From the NCBI GenBank assembly GCA_946187775.1, contig CAMHSI010000011.1, positions 1 through 35,850 of the forward strand: 35,850 nucleotides of DNA. The letters run 5' to 3'. Under the pieces are notes generated by a model. That model worked only from the letters and a program-made list of their open reading frames with translations. It was not told the DNA's origin and made no database searches. A program made the position numbers and the translations under genes. This DNA comes from an uncultured Clostridia bacterium (lineage in GTDB: Bacteria; Bacillota; Clostridia; Christensenellales; Aristaeellaceae). This document shows positions 8,408 to 17,941 of the stretch, piece by piece; position 1 is the stretch's first letter, and each line of letters opens with the position of its first letter.

Positions 8408-8920
8408 TCAGAAGCGTTCCTGCACCAACCGCGTCAGCATATACACCGCCATATGGTATCCCTGGTCGTTCCGCACCGTGATATCCGCCAGGTCCCGGTA
8501 TACCGGCATCCGTTCCCCGTAGACCCGTTCCACCTCCGCCAGGCCACCGTCCCGCAGGGTGGGGCGCCGGTCCAGCTTGATATCCGAAAGGATTTCCTCC
8601 AGGGGCCGGTCGATCCACACGATCCGCCCCCAGCTCCGCATGATGTGCCGGTTTTCGGGGTTCATGACCGTGCCTCCGCCGGTGGAAATAATCATGGGCT
8701 TCTCCCGGGTCAGCAGCGCCAGGGCGTTGGTTTCCGCCCGGCGGAAAACCTCCTCGCCGTACTGCTCAAAAAACTCGTTCACCGTGCAGTCCGCGCTCTG
8801 CGCCACCATGGCGTCCGTATCCGCGAAGGGGATCCCGGTTTCCCGCGCCACGCGCTTGCCCAGGCTGCTTTTCCCGCAGCCCTGCATCCCGATGAGGAAG
8901 ATGTGTCTGTCCGGCATCAC
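8408..8920 (-). CDS. aroK: Shikimate kinase
   Basis: IFLIGMQGCGKSSLGKRVARETGIPFADTDAMV...ISTGGGTVM...DRRPTLRD. Confidence 0.88.
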   Translation of the reverse strand: MMPDRHIFLIGMQGCGKSSLGKRVARETGIPFADTDAMVAQSADCTVNEFFEQYGEEVFRRAETNALALLTREKPMIISTGGGTVMNPENRHIMRSWGRIVWIDRPLEEILSDIKLDRRPTLRDGGLAEVERVYGERMPVYRDLADITVRNDQGYHMAVYMLTRLVQERF

Positions 8921-8953
8921 CGGCCCCCCCTTTCCCTGATGTTTCCTTAAGCA

Positions 8954-10423
8954 TTATGCATGATTTCCCGCATCCGTCAAGCCGTCCCCCGGTGCTTCCG
9001 CCTTCTCCAGGGTGAAGCGGAAGGCCGCGCCGATATCCGTATCCAGCAGGCGCAGGCTCTGCCGGTGCATCTCCATGATCCGGCGGCAGATGCTCAGTCC
9101 CAGGCCGGTTCCCTTTCCCGCGGTGTGGGCCCGGTCCGCCGTGAAGAACCTGTCAAAGATCTTCTCCCGGTCCTCCGGATCCACGCCGGGGCCGCTGTCC
9201 CGCACGGTAATCTCCGCCACGGCGCCCCGAACCCTGGACGCCAGGGTAATCTTTCCCCCGTCCGGGGTGAATTTGATGGCGTTGTCCAGCAGGTTGGTCA
9301 CCACCTGATCAATCCGGTCCCGGTCCGCCCGCACATGGCAGGGATCTGTTTCCGGCTCGCAGGCGATCTCGATCCCGCGGCTTTCCACATCCGTCATCCT
9401 CCGGATCACCGCCTGCCGCAGCAGCTCGTTCACGTCGAAAACGGACCATTCCAGCTCCGCGTCCTCCCGCTCCAGCCGGCTCAGGGCCAGCAGGTCGTTG
9501 ACCAGGCCGGACATCCGTTCCGATTCCTCCGCCACCAGCTTCAGGTATTTCGGATGCTCCTCCGGGGGAATCACCCCTTCCGCCATGCCCCCGGCGAACC
9601 CGCGGATCGTCGTGATGGGGGTGCGCAGCTCATGGCTGACGTTGGCCACAAATTCCTTCCGGCCCTCCTCCACGTTCCGGAGCTTGTCCGTCATGGTGTT
9701 GAAGGCGTGGCTGACCTCCCGCAGCTCCCGTCCTCCCTTTCGCTCGTCCACCTGCACGGAGAAATTCCCCTCGGCAATACTTCCCGCCGCCGCCGTCATC
9801 CGCTTCAGCGGCTTCAGCGTGTAGCGGACAAAGAGGAAGACGGCGATCCCGGAAAGCACCAGCACTCCCGTGGTCACCAGCACGATCGTCAGCAGGATCT
9901 GTTCCAGCCCCGACTCGATCCGCTGGGCCCGGGTCTGGATGAACACCGCTCCGGACACGATCCCGTCCTGCACGAAGGGAACGCCCACGGTGAAGGTGGG
10001 GGCCTCCCCCTCATTCATCCGGATCCGGATGGTTTCTCCCCGCAGCACGGTCCTCAGCGCCTCGGTAATGTCCTCTCCGGAAAGGGACTCCACGAAGTCC
10101 GGATCCTCGCTGTACGCCGTCTGCACATTGTCCATGACCCGGCCGTAGCTGTCCACCACGGCGATATAGGCCCCGAATTCCCGGTTAACCTTGTCCGCCT
10201 TCAGGTTCAGGTGCTCCCTCGCCGTGCTGTTCCAGCTGCTGCCCCAAAGGGTGGTTCCTCCCAGGTCCGCCGCCAGGTAGGCGATATCCTCCGCCTCGGA
10301 AATCAGGTAATCCAGCCGGGCGTCAATCTGCTGGTTCCGGAGGGTGATCCACCAGATGCCGGAAAGACATACCGCGGTGATCAGGATTGCCGCCATCACC
10401 ACGGCCATAATCCGTGCAAACAT
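8954..10423 (-). CDS. Sensor histidine kinase (TM-HAMP-HisKA-HATPase)
   Basis: HAMP segment, FVANVSHELRTPITTIRGFAGGM, NLLDNAIKFTPDGG, GTGLGLSI. Confidence 0.93.
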   Translation of the reverse strand: MFARIMAVVMAAILITAVCLSGIWWITLRNQQIDARLDYLISEAEDIAYLAADLGGTTLWGSSWNSTAREHLNLKADKVNREFGAYIAVVDSYGRVMDNVQTAYSEDPDFVESLSGEDITEALRTVLRGETIRIRMNEGEAPTFTVGVPFVQDGIVSGAVFIQTRAQRIESGLEQILLTIVLVTTGVLVLSGIAVFLFVRYTLKPLKRMTAAAGSIAEGNFSVQVDERKGGRELREVSHAFNTMTDKLRNVEEGRKEFVANVSHELRTPITTIRGFAGGMAEGVIPPEEHPKYLKLVAEESERMSGLVNDLLALSRLEREDAELEWSVFDVNELLRQAVIRRMTDVESRGIEIACEPETDPCHVRADRDRIDQVVTNLLDNAIKFTPDGGKITLASRVRGAVAEITVRDSGPGVDPEDREKIFDRFFTADRAHTAGKGTGLGLSICRRIMEMHRQSLRLLDTDIGAAFRFTLEKAEAPGDGLTDAGNHA

Positions 10424-10446
10424 CTCTTTTCCTCCCGCCGTCTTTT

Positions 10447-11136
10447 TCAGGTGGCAAATTTATAGCCCACGCCCCGCACCGTGTACAGGGACCAGCCGTA
10501 CTTTTCGCTCTCCGGAAGCTTTTCCCGCAGCCGCTTGATATGGACGTCCACCGTGCGGCTGTCCCCGAAGAAATCAAATCCCCACACCTGGGCCAGCAGC
10601 TGCTCCCGGGTGAAAACCTGGTTCGGATGGGACGCCAGGAAATACAGCACCTCCAGCTCCTTGGGCGGCATTTCCAGCTTCTTTCCGTCGTAGTGAACAT
10701 CGTATTCCGCCAGGCTCACCGTCAGTCCCGGATAGGAGATGTCGGTATTCTTCTCCTCCTCCGCGCCCTGGGCCCGGCGCAGCACCGCCTTCACCCGGGC
10801 CACCATCTCCTTGCCGTCAAAGGGCTTGGTGATATAGTCGTCCGCCCCCAGCTCCAGGCACAGCACCTTGTCGAAGGTTTCCCCCCGGGCTGTTACCATG
10901 ATCACCGGAATGCTGCTGCTCCGGCGCACCGCCTTCAGCACCTGGTATCCGTCCATCCCGGGCAGCATCACGTCCAGCAGCATCAGGTCCGGGGGCATCC
11001 GCCTGAATTCCTCCACCGCTGTATCCCCCCGGTCCGCCAGGCGCACCTCGAAGTTTTCCTTCTCCAGGTACAGCTGCTCCAGCCGGCTGATATTCGGGTC
11101 GTCATCCACCACCAGGATACAAGGTCTGTCTTTCAT
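10447..11136 (-). CDS. OmpR/PhoB-family response regulator
   Basis: ILVVDDDPNISRLEQLYL...LMLLDVMLPGMDGYQVL...GADDYITKPF and winged-helix output domain. Confidence 0.94.
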   Translation of the reverse strand: MKDRPCILVVDDDPNISRLEQLYLEKENFEVRLADRGDTAVEEFRRMPPDLMLLDVMLPGMDGYQVLKAVRRSSSIPVIMVTARGETFDKVLCLELGADDYITKPFDGKEMVARVKAVLRRAQGAEEEKNTDISYPGLTVSLAEYDVHYDGKKLEMPPKELEVLYFLASHPNQVFTREQLLAQVWGFDFFGDSRTVDVHIKRLREKLPESEKYGWSLYTVRGVGYKFAT

Positions 11137-11187
11137 GCTTTCCCCATCCTTCCGGTCCGGATCCGGGATCCGGACGTTTCCGCGCGT

Positions 11188-13545
11188 TTATTTCAGGGTG
11201 ACGACGGTGACTCCGTCCTCTCCCTCTCCGTACATTCCCCTGCGGAAGCTCTTCACATATTTGTTTTTCCGCAGGTCCTGCTGGATTCCCGCCCGCAGGG
11301 TGCCGGTTCCCTTTCCGTGAATGATGTATACCTCGTTGAGGCCGGCCAGCACCGCCTCGTCCAGGTACAGCTCCACCGCGCCCAGGGCTTCCTCCAGGGC
11401 CATTCCCCGCACGTCGCATTCAGGACTCACCGTGCGGCTCAGGGTTCCGGTTTTCGCCTTCACCGTGCTCTTTTCCTTTTCCGGCGCGGCGTGCAGCAGC
11501 CGGATCTGGCTGAGGTTTGCCTTGAACTTCATGGCGCCGGCCTGCAGGGATACCTCTCCCCTGGCGTCCGGGGCAGCCAGCACGGTGCCCTCCGCCCCCA
11601 GCGTCAGGATCCGCACCCGGTCTCCGGGCTTCACGGTCTTCGGGGCTTCGGATTCCTCCGGGGTTTCCTGCCGCAGCCCCTCGGAAAGATCGTCGATCCC
11701 GTGCTCCAGCCTCCGCCGGAGCTCCGCCGCGGAGGCGTCCCCGGAGGCCGCGTTTTTCTTCATCTTTTTCAGCTCGGAAAGAACGGTCTCGCTCTCCCGC
11801 CGGGCCTGCTCCAGGATCCGTTTCGCTTCCTCCCGGGTTTTCCGCAGGGTCTGTTCCCGCCGGGCTTCCATTTCCTTCCGCAGCTTCTCCGCCTCATCCC
11901 GGAGGCGGATGGTTTCCTTGCCGGCCTCCTGGGCAATCTGCCGTTCCTTTTCCGCCACCTGCCGGTGGTACTCCGCGTTGGCGATCACGTCCTCAAAGCG
12001 CACCGCGTCCCCGGAAAGCAGCTTCCGCGCCGCGTCAATCAGGTTTTCCGGCAGCCCCAGCCGCCGGCTGATCTCAAAGGCGTTGCTCTTTCCCGGCACC
12101 CCGATGGAGAGCCGGTAGGTGGGCCGCAGGGTTTCCACATCGAATTCCACCGACGCGTTCTCCACGCCCCTGGTGGTCAGGGCAAAAATCTTCAGCTCGC
12201 TGTAGTGGGTGGTGGCCATGGTCCGCACGCCGATATGCAGCAGCCGCGTCAGGATGCTCTGGGCCAGGGCCGCTCCTTCCGTCGGATCCGTTCCGGCCCC
12301 CAGCTCATCGAAGAGCACCAGGTCCCGGGGAGTCACCTCATGCATAATCCGCACAATGTTCGTCATATGGCCGGAGAAGGTGGACAGGCTCTGCTCGATG
12401 CTCTGTTCATCCCCGATATCCGCGAACACCTGCTCAAACACCGCCAGCTCCGTTCCCGGATCCGCCGGAACCTGCAGTCCCGCCTGGGCCATCAGGGTAA
12501 AAAGACCTACCGTTTTGAGGGTTACGGTCTTTCCGCCGGTGTTCGGCCCGGTCACCACCAGGGTGGTGAATTCCCGACCCAGCCATACGGTTTCCGGAAC
12601 CACCTTTTCCGGGTCGATCAGGGGATGCCTTCCCCGGATGATATGCAGGTATCCCTCCCGGTTGATTTTTGGCTGGACGCAGGTAAAGCGGCGGCTCAGC
12701 AGCCCCTTGGCAAAAATGAAATCCAGCTCGGAAAGCAGCTCCACCGTATCCGCCATGCTCCTGGCGTAAGGCGCCGCCTCCGCGGACAGCGCCGCGAGGA
12801 TCCGGGCAATCTCCTGCTGCTCCTTCACTTCCCACTGCTTCAGCTCGTTTCCCATTTCCACCGCCGCCATGGGCTCTATGAACAGCGTGGCTCCGGAGGA
12901 GGACTGGTCATGCACCAGCCCGGGAACGCTGGAGCGGTACTCCGCCCGCACCGGCAGCACATACCGGTCTCCCCGCATGGTGATAATGGGATCCTGCAGG
13001 TATTTCTGCATGGCGGCGGAGTGGATCATCTGGTTCAGTTTTTCCTTGATCCGGTCCTGTGCGCCCCGCAGGTGCCGCCGGATATTCATCAGCTCGGAGG
13101 AGGCCCTGTCGGCAATCTCATCCTCGGAAAGAATGGCGTCCGTAATATCCTTCTCCAGGTTGCGGGCCGTGAAGATTCCCTCCGCCTTCCCCCGCAGCAC
13201 CGGGGTGTTCTCCCGGTCCGTTACCAGGGCGTCCCGGGCGGTCCGGGCGGCCCGCAGGAGCTCCGCCACATTCAGCAGCATCCCGGCGGAAAGGGTTCCT
13301 CCCTTTTCACAGGTGGACAGCGCCTGCCGGACATCCGGGAAGGGCGCCATGGGATGGCTGCCCACATACCGCAGGATAACGGCAGCCTCCTCCGTTTCCT
13401 CCTGGGCGGCCTGCACGGAAGCCAGGTCGTCCAGCGGCTCCAGCTGCCGGCACCTTTCGGCGCCGGTTTCCGTCAGGGCCCCTTCCGCCAGGAGTTCCCG
13501 GATCTTCGTGAACTCCAGCGTCCGCATCGTTCTTTCACTGATCAT
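11188..13545 (-). CDS. mutS2: Endonuclease MutS2
   Basis: TGPNTGGKTVTLKTVGL (Walker A), DELGAGTDPTEGAALA, C-terminal Smr domain VYIIHGKGTGTLR. Confidence 0.94.
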   Translation of the reverse strand: MISERTMRTLEFTKIRELLAEGALTETGAERCRQLEPLDDLASVQAAQEETEEAAVILRYVGSHPMAPFPDVRQALSTCEKGGTLSAGMLLNVAELLRAARTARDALVTDRENTPVLRGKAEGIFTARNLEKDITDAILSEDEIADRASSELMNIRRHLRGAQDRIKEKLNQMIHSAAMQKYLQDPIITMRGDRYVLPVRAEYRSSVPGLVHDQSSSGATLFIEPMAAVEMGNELKQWEVKEQQEIARILAALSAEAAPYARSMADTVELLSELDFIFAKGLLSRRFTCVQPKINREGYLHIIRGRHPLIDPEKVVPETVWLGREFTTLVVTGPNTGGKTVTLKTVGLFTLMAQAGLQVPADPGTELAVFEQVFADIGDEQSIEQSLSTFSGHMTNIVRIMHEVTPRDLVLFDELGAGTDPTEGAALAQSILTRLLHIGVRTMATTHYSELKIFALTTRGVENASVEFDVETLRPTYRLSIGVPGKSNAFEISRRLGLPENLIDAARKLLSGDAVRFEDVIANAEYHRQVAEKERQIAQEAGKETIRLRDEAEKLRKEMEARREQTLRKTREEAKRILEQARRESETVLSELKKMKKNAASGDASAAELRRRLEHGIDDLSEGLRQETPEESEAPKTVKPGDRVRILTLGAEGTVLAAPDARGEVSLQAGAMKFKANLSQIRLLHAAPEKEKSTVKAKTGTLSRTVSPECDVRGMALEEALGAVELYLDEAVLAGLNEVYIIHGKGTGTLRAGIQQDLRKNKYVKSFRRGMYGEGEDGVTVVTLK

Positions 13546-13564
13546 GGCTTCTCTCCGATCTTCC

Positions 13565-15871
13565 TCACTCCACCGGCCGGCTCCAGTGCCCCCCGGTGGC
13601 CTCCAGCCCGGTTTTGCGCCCGGCCTGCACCGCTTCCAGCACGCGTTCCGTTTCCTCCGGGCCCTCCGTTGTCAGCTCAACCGTCCTGCCGCGGATTTCC
13701 TTCCTGTCCGCCCAGTCTGTGGGCAGCATGTTCATCAGCCGGACCCGGCATCCCTCCGGAAGCCGCTGCCGCAGCAGCGGGAACCGGTGTCCCATGGTAT
13801 CCTCCAGGCAGTTCCCCCGCAGGGCCTCCGGGCTTCCTTCATCGCACATGGCGCATTCCCGGTGCCCGTCCCTCAATCCCAGCGCCGTCCGGGCGGGGCA
13901 GTGGTGCAGCAGCATCAGCTGGGTCCGTCCGTAAACCATAACCGCCACCGGCGGGTTTCCTTCCGTCAGCTCTTCCAGTTCCCTTCCTGTCAGCTCCGGG
14001 GACGCCGTTACGAATTCGCATCCCGCCTCCAGCAGGAAAGCCGCCGCCTGCCGGTTCATCACCGGGATCCCGGCGCCGGCCCCGAAGGGCACCGGCCATT
14101 CGGCCCCCAGCTGTCCGATGGACCCCAGCACAACGCCTCCCAGCTTCTGCCGGTATTTCTTCGTCAGCCTCCGGATGGCCTGCAGGGTGTTTTCCCCGCA
14201 GACCCGGGGAATCTGCAGCCAGTCCCCCTCCGGCATCTCTTCCAGCAGCCGCTCCAGCGCCGCTTCCCTGTAATCCTCCGGGTCACGGATCACCCGGTAT
14301 CCCCGTTTCCGGGCGGCTTCCGCCTGGGCTTCCGTGCGCACAATGGCCATCCGGGGCGGCTCCCCGGCGGGCAGCACGGCTTCCGGAAGGGTTCCTTCCT
14401 CCCCGCAGTCCGGCGCGAAGGCTTCCGCCCTGGCTTTTTCCAGCGCTTCCAGCGCCTCCCGCCGGATCCGGTTCACTTCGGACAGGGGAACAAAAGCCCC
14501 CTCCGTCTCCACTTCCGTTTTTCCGGGAACAAAAAGGGATTCCCCCGTCCGTCGCAGGTTCCGCTCCAGTTCCTCCGCCCGGGCCGGCCGGGTCCTGGCC
14601 GCCTCTGTTTTTTCTCCCCGGACCGTTACTTCGTTTTCCCCGTCGGACGCCCTCAGCTCCAGCGGTTCTCCCGCCACTGCCCGCAGGAACAGGTCCGCCG
14701 TTACCCGCCGTCCGGGCATCTCTCCCGCCTTCCGGATCTGGGCCGCTTCCGTCAGCCGGTAAACCGCGTCCCCGGCCTTTACCCGCATTCCTTCCCGCAG
14801 GCGCACCAGGGCCTTTTCCCCGGCGGGAGTATCCTTTCCGGCGTAAATCAGGCTCCCGGCGCCGCCCCGGGTCCGGAACTCAATCTCATCCCCGTCCCCC
14901 AGGCTCCTGGCCAGGCGCACCCGGGCGAACCGGGCGTCCGCCTGCTCCGTCCGGCCGATCTCCACCCCGCAGTGACTCACCCGCTCCGGGTAAATCACCT
15001 CCGCGTCCTCGCATCCGAAGGCGTATCCCTTCATGAATCCGCCCCGGTTGAAAATCTGCGCCAGGGCTTCCTTCTCCGCCTTTCCCGCTTTCCGGAAATG
15101 CCCCTCTTCCAGGCTGTCCAGCCCCCGGCGGTATTCCGCGGTCACCACCGCGGCGTACTCCGGCCGCTTGGCCCGGCCTTCCAGCTTCACGGAAGCGACT
15201 CCCGCGTCCTGCAGTGCCGGAAGCTCATCCCGCAGGCATACGTCCCGGGGACTCAGCCAGGCTCCCCGGCGCCCCCGCCAGAGGTATTCCTTCCGGCAGG
15301 GCTGTGCGCACCGTCCCCGGTTTCCGCTCCGCTCCCCCGCCATGGAGGAAAACAGGCACTGGCCGCTCACCGCCACGCACTGGGCCCCGTGGCCGAAAAC
15401 CTCGATCTCGATCCCGGTTTCCGCGCATCGCCGGATCTCCTCCAGGGAACATTCCCTGGCCAGCACTGCCCGGCTCATTCCCTGATCCCTGCACCAGGCT
15501 GCCCCCGTGCGGTTGTGTATGGTCATCTGGGTGCTGGCGTGCACCGTCAGTCCGGGGCACAGGCTCCGGATCATCCGCAGGATTCCCGCGTCCTGCACCA
15601 GCACCGCGTCCACCCGGATTTCCCGCAGGAAGCGGATCACCTCCGCGATCTCCGGAAGCTCCCTGTCCTTCACCAGCGTGTTGAGGGTCACATGAACCCG
15701 CATGTGCCGCGCGTGGGCATAGGCCACAGCTTCCGCCAGCTCCCGGCGGTCAAAGTTCCCCGCGCCGGCCCTGGCGCTGAAAGCGGCGTATCCCAGGTAG
15801 ACAGCGTCCGCGCCGGCGGCGTCCGCCCGCTCCAGGGCTTCCCGGTTTCCTGCCGGGGCAAGGTTTTCCAT
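13565..15871 (-). CDS. U32 family peptidase / tRNA-rRNA hydroxylation-type protein with C-terminal extension
   Basis: MENLAPAGNREALERADAAGADAVYLGYAAFSARAGAGNF...CLFSSMAGERSGNRGRCAQPCR. Confidence 0.9.
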   Translation of the reverse strand: MENLAPAGNREALERADAAGADAVYLGYAAFSARAGAGNFDRRELAEAVAYAHARHMRVHVTLNTLVKDRELPEIAEVIRFLREIRVDAVLVQDAGILRMIRSLCPGLTVHASTQMTIHNRTGAAWCRDQGMSRAVLARECSLEEIRRCAETGIEIEVFGHGAQCVAVSGQCLFSSMAGERSGNRGRCAQPCRKEYLWRGRRGAWLSPRDVCLRDELPALQDAGVASVKLEGRAKRPEYAAVVTAEYRRGLDSLEEGHFRKAGKAEKEALAQIFNRGGFMKGYAFGCEDAEVIYPERVSHCGVEIGRTEQADARFARVRLARSLGDGDEIEFRTRGGAGSLIYAGKDTPAGEKALVRLREGMRVKAGDAVYRLTEAAQIRKAGEMPGRRVTADLFLRAVAGEPLELRASDGENEVTVRGEKTEAARTRPARAEELERNLRRTGESLFVPGKTEVETEGAFVPLSEVNRIRREALEALEKARAEAFAPDCGEEGTLPEAVLPAGEPPRMAIVRTEAQAEAARKRGYRVIRDPEDYREAALERLLEEMPEGDWLQIPRVCGENTLQAIRRLTKKYRQKLGGVVLGSIGQLGAEWPVPFGAGAGIPVMNRQAAAFLLEAGCEFVTASPELTGRELEELTEGNPPVAVMVYGRTQLMLLHHCPARTALGLRDGHRECAMCDEGSPEALRGNCLEDTMGHRFPLLRQRLPEGCRVRLMNMLPTDWADRKEIRGRTVELTTEGPEETERVLEAVQAGRKTGLEATGGHWSRPVE

Positions 15872-15905
15872 CTTCCCGATCGCTCCTTCCGGATCCGGTT
15901 CGTTA

Positions 15906-16169
15906 TTATCTTTCCGCCTTTTTTTCCGTCATTTCTTCCATGCGCCGCTGCAGCTCCCGGTTCTCATCCTGGGTTTTCAGCAGCTCCTCCGCCAGGCGGA
16001 AGCAGGCCAGCACCGACGCCTGGGCCGAGGGCAGCCTTGTGGCGGCGGCCGTTTCGCTCAGCGTCCGGTCCACATAATCCGCCACCCGCTTCACATATTC
16101 CGGCGGATCCTCGGAAACCAGGGTGTAAGGCCTTCCCGCCACCGTTACCGTCATCCTGCGCTTTTCCAT
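15906..16169 (-). CDS. zapA: Cell division protein ZapA
   Basis: RMTVTVAGRPYTLVSEDPPEYVKRVADYVDRTL, coiled-coil C-terminus. Confidence 0.85.
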   Translation of the reverse strand: MEKRRMTVTVAGRPYTLVSEDPPEYVKRVADYVDRTLSETAAATRLPSAQASVLACFRLAEELLKTQDENRELQRRMEEMTEKKAER

Positions 16170-16193
16170 TGCTTTTCTTCTCCCTTTCTTCCG

Positions 16194-16226
16194 AAAAAAC
16201 GCGGAAGGGAGTGTTCTCCTTCCGCG
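16194..16226 (-). terminator. Intrinsic terminator of cyclophilin gene
   Basis: GCGGAAGG...CCTTCCGC hairpin; minus strand continues GTTTTTTCGG. Confidence 0.75.
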
Positions 16227-16241
16227 CCTGGATTACCGAAT

Positions 16242-16760
16242 TCAGATCTGCTCAAAGGGGTAAACCTGCCCGAAGGTGTCCACCCTCACGGATTCCATCA
16301 CCTGGGGCTCCAGGGGCTTGTCCGCCGGATCCCGGGGCGTTTTCACGATTTCCTCCGCCACGTCCATGCCCTCAAGCACCTTCCCGAAAGCAGCGTACTG
16401 TCCGTCCAGGTGGGGACTGTCGCTGGTCATGATGAAGAACTGGCTCCCGGCGGAATCCTTTGCCATGCTCCGGGCCATGCTCAGCACGCCGTAGGTATGC
16501 TTGATGGGATTGTCCACGCCGTTGGCGGCAAACTCGCCCTTGATGCAGTAGCCCGGCCCGCCGATGCCCATGCCCCGGGGATCTCCCCCCTGGATCATGA
16601 AGCCCGGGATCACCCGGTGAAAAATCAGTCCGTCATAAAAGCCGCTGTTGGCCAGGGCAATGAAGTTCCCCACTGACTGCGGAGCATATTCGGGGTACAG
16701 CTCGCCTTTCATTTCTTTTCCGTTGCGCATCTTGATGGTAAATACAGGATTCTGCGCCAT
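16242..16760 (-). CDS. Peptidyl-prolyl cis-trans isomerase, cyclophilin type
   Basis: [42 protein letters not shown]; aggagg 7 nt before the second ATG. Confidence 0.93.
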   Translation of the reverse strand: MAQNPVFTIKMRNGKEMKGELYPEYAPQSVGNFIALANSGFYDGLIFHRVIPGFMIQGGDPRGMGIGGPGYCIKGEFAANGVDNPIKHTYGVLSMARSMAKDSAGSQFFIMTSDSPHLDGQYAAFGKVLEGMDVAEEIVKTPRDPADKPLEPQVMESVRVDTFGQVYPFEQI

Positions 16761-16831
16761 ATCCATACCTCCTTTGTAAAAACGGGGAAAACGCGTTTCC
16801 CGCCTGATCCGGGAAGGCCCGGAACAGACCT

Positions 16832-16860
16832 ATTTTATCAGTATTTTCCGCCCATGGCAA
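16832..16860 (-). promoter_or_regulatory. Sigma-A-type promoter for cyclophilin gene
   Basis: Minus strand TTGCCA-17 nt-TAAAAT. Confidence 0.65.
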
Positions 16861-16865
16861 GCGTT

Positions 16866-16894
16866 TTGACAAGCAGGGTAAAACCCGTTATAAT
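16866..16894 (+). promoter_or_regulatory. Perfect-consensus sigma-A promoter for GNAT gene
   Basis: TTGACA-17 nt-TATAAT. Confidence 0.88.
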
Positions 16895-16907
16895 GAAGGA
16901 ACTTTTC

Positions 16908-16950
16908 GCGCCGGCGGCGCTTTCTCTCCTTCGGGCGCTTTCCGCGCCCG
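16908..16950 (+). promoter_or_regulatory. Tandem GC-rich leader hairpins (possible attenuator)
   Basis: GCGCC-GGC-GGCGC followed by TTTCTCTCCTT, then CGGGCGC-TTTCC-GCGCCCG. Confidence 0.45.
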
Positions 16951-16974
16951 GGGCACCCGGAAAGGATCAGTACG

Positions 16975-17778
16975 ATGACGATTGTTCACCCCTCCCAGCC
17001 TGTCAACGGGCTGAATCCGGAAGATGTGTTCTACGCGGTTGACGACCTGGGAACGCAGACCGGTTACGGTTTTATCCTTTATCAATACCAGCCCGGCCTC
17101 TATCCGGACTGTCCTGTGAACCTTTATTTCTCCATTGACGGGGATGCCGCCTCCCGGTATCTGCTCTTCGGAGCCCTTGTGGCCCGCGCCCGGATTCTCC
17201 AGAGCGTGAACCCCCAGCTCCGGGCCCGCCTCTATACCAGCATTTCCCCGGCGGACACGCAGATGCGGGATTTCTACGTGCACAACGGCTTTGACTGCGA
17301 CGAGACGGACGACATCCTCCAGCTGACCATTCCCTTCGGGGACGGGCGGATTCCCATGAGCTGCACCGTGGCCCCCACGCCCCTGCACACCTGGGACGAG
17401 CAGAACAGCCTTCTCTACCGGCTCGGGATGAACGAAATCACCTTCGTGGACCTGAATTACCTTCAGTCCCTGATGCACATGCCCCATTTCATGACCCTGG
17501 GGCTCTACCGCAACGCGGTTCTCATCGGCGAGGCCATCATGGCCGGCCAGGGGAACTCCTGCGAGCTGGCCGCCATCTACATTGAGCCCGGAAGCCGGCG
17601 CCAGGGCATGGGCCGCGCCCTGCTTCACCGGCTGATGGCCATCATGGCCGCGGAGGGGGTTACCTCCGTCACCACCCGGATCATGAGCCGGAGCGTTCCC
17701 CAGCAAAAGCTGATGGCGGATTTCGGCGCCACGGTGCTGGGGGTCAACATGGTTTTCCCCGGGATGTACCTCAACTGA
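16975..17778 (+). CDS. GNAT family N-acetyltransferase (possible tandem GNAT domains)
   Basis: C-terminal half has IYIEPGSRRQGMGRALLHRLMAIMAAEG...RSVPQQKLMADFGA; N-terminal half has GNAT-like MRDFYVHNGFDCDETDD. Confidence 0.82.
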   Translation: MTIVHPSQPVNGLNPEDVFYAVDDLGTQTGYGFILYQYQPGLYPDCPVNLYFSIDGDAASRYLLFGALVARARILQSVNPQLRARLYTSISPADTQMRDFYVHNGFDCDETDDILQLTIPFGDGRIPMSCTVAPTPLHTWDEQNSLLYRLGMNEITFVDLNYLQSLMHMPHFMTLGLYRNAVLIGEAIMAGQGNSCELAAIYIEPGSRRQGMGRALLHRLMAIMAAEGVTSVTTRIMSRSVPQQKLMADFGATVLGVNMVFPGMYLN

Positions 17779-17790
17779 TCGGATCTTTCA

Positions 17791-17816
17791 AAAGGCGCCT
17801 TGCGGGGCGCCTTTTT
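17791..17816 (+). terminator. Intrinsic terminator after GNAT gene
   Basis: aaaggcgcc-ttgcg-gggcgcctttttc. Confidence 0.85.
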
Positions 17817-17876
17817 CGGTGTTTTTTCCTCCTTCGAGCGTCCCTCTCCCGCCCGTGCCCGGAAGCCCGGAATGTC

Positions 17877-17905
17877 TTGACGAAACAACACCCCATGACT
17901 ATAAT
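17877..17905 (+). promoter_or_regulatory. Sigma-A-type promoter of secDF
   Basis: TTGACG-17 nt-TATAAT. Confidence 0.8.
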
Positions 17906-17941
17906 AGGTCTATCTGTGTTTCGAAGGAGGCAACGACTGTC

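Noticed and set aside
10414-13941. 1175-aa plus-strand ORF
   Set aside because: Antisense to the response regulator and mutS2; no recognisable domain; compositional artefact
12869-16432. 1187-aa plus-strand ORF
   Set aside because: Antisense to mutS2, U32 peptidase and zapA; Pro/Arg/Ser-rich artefact
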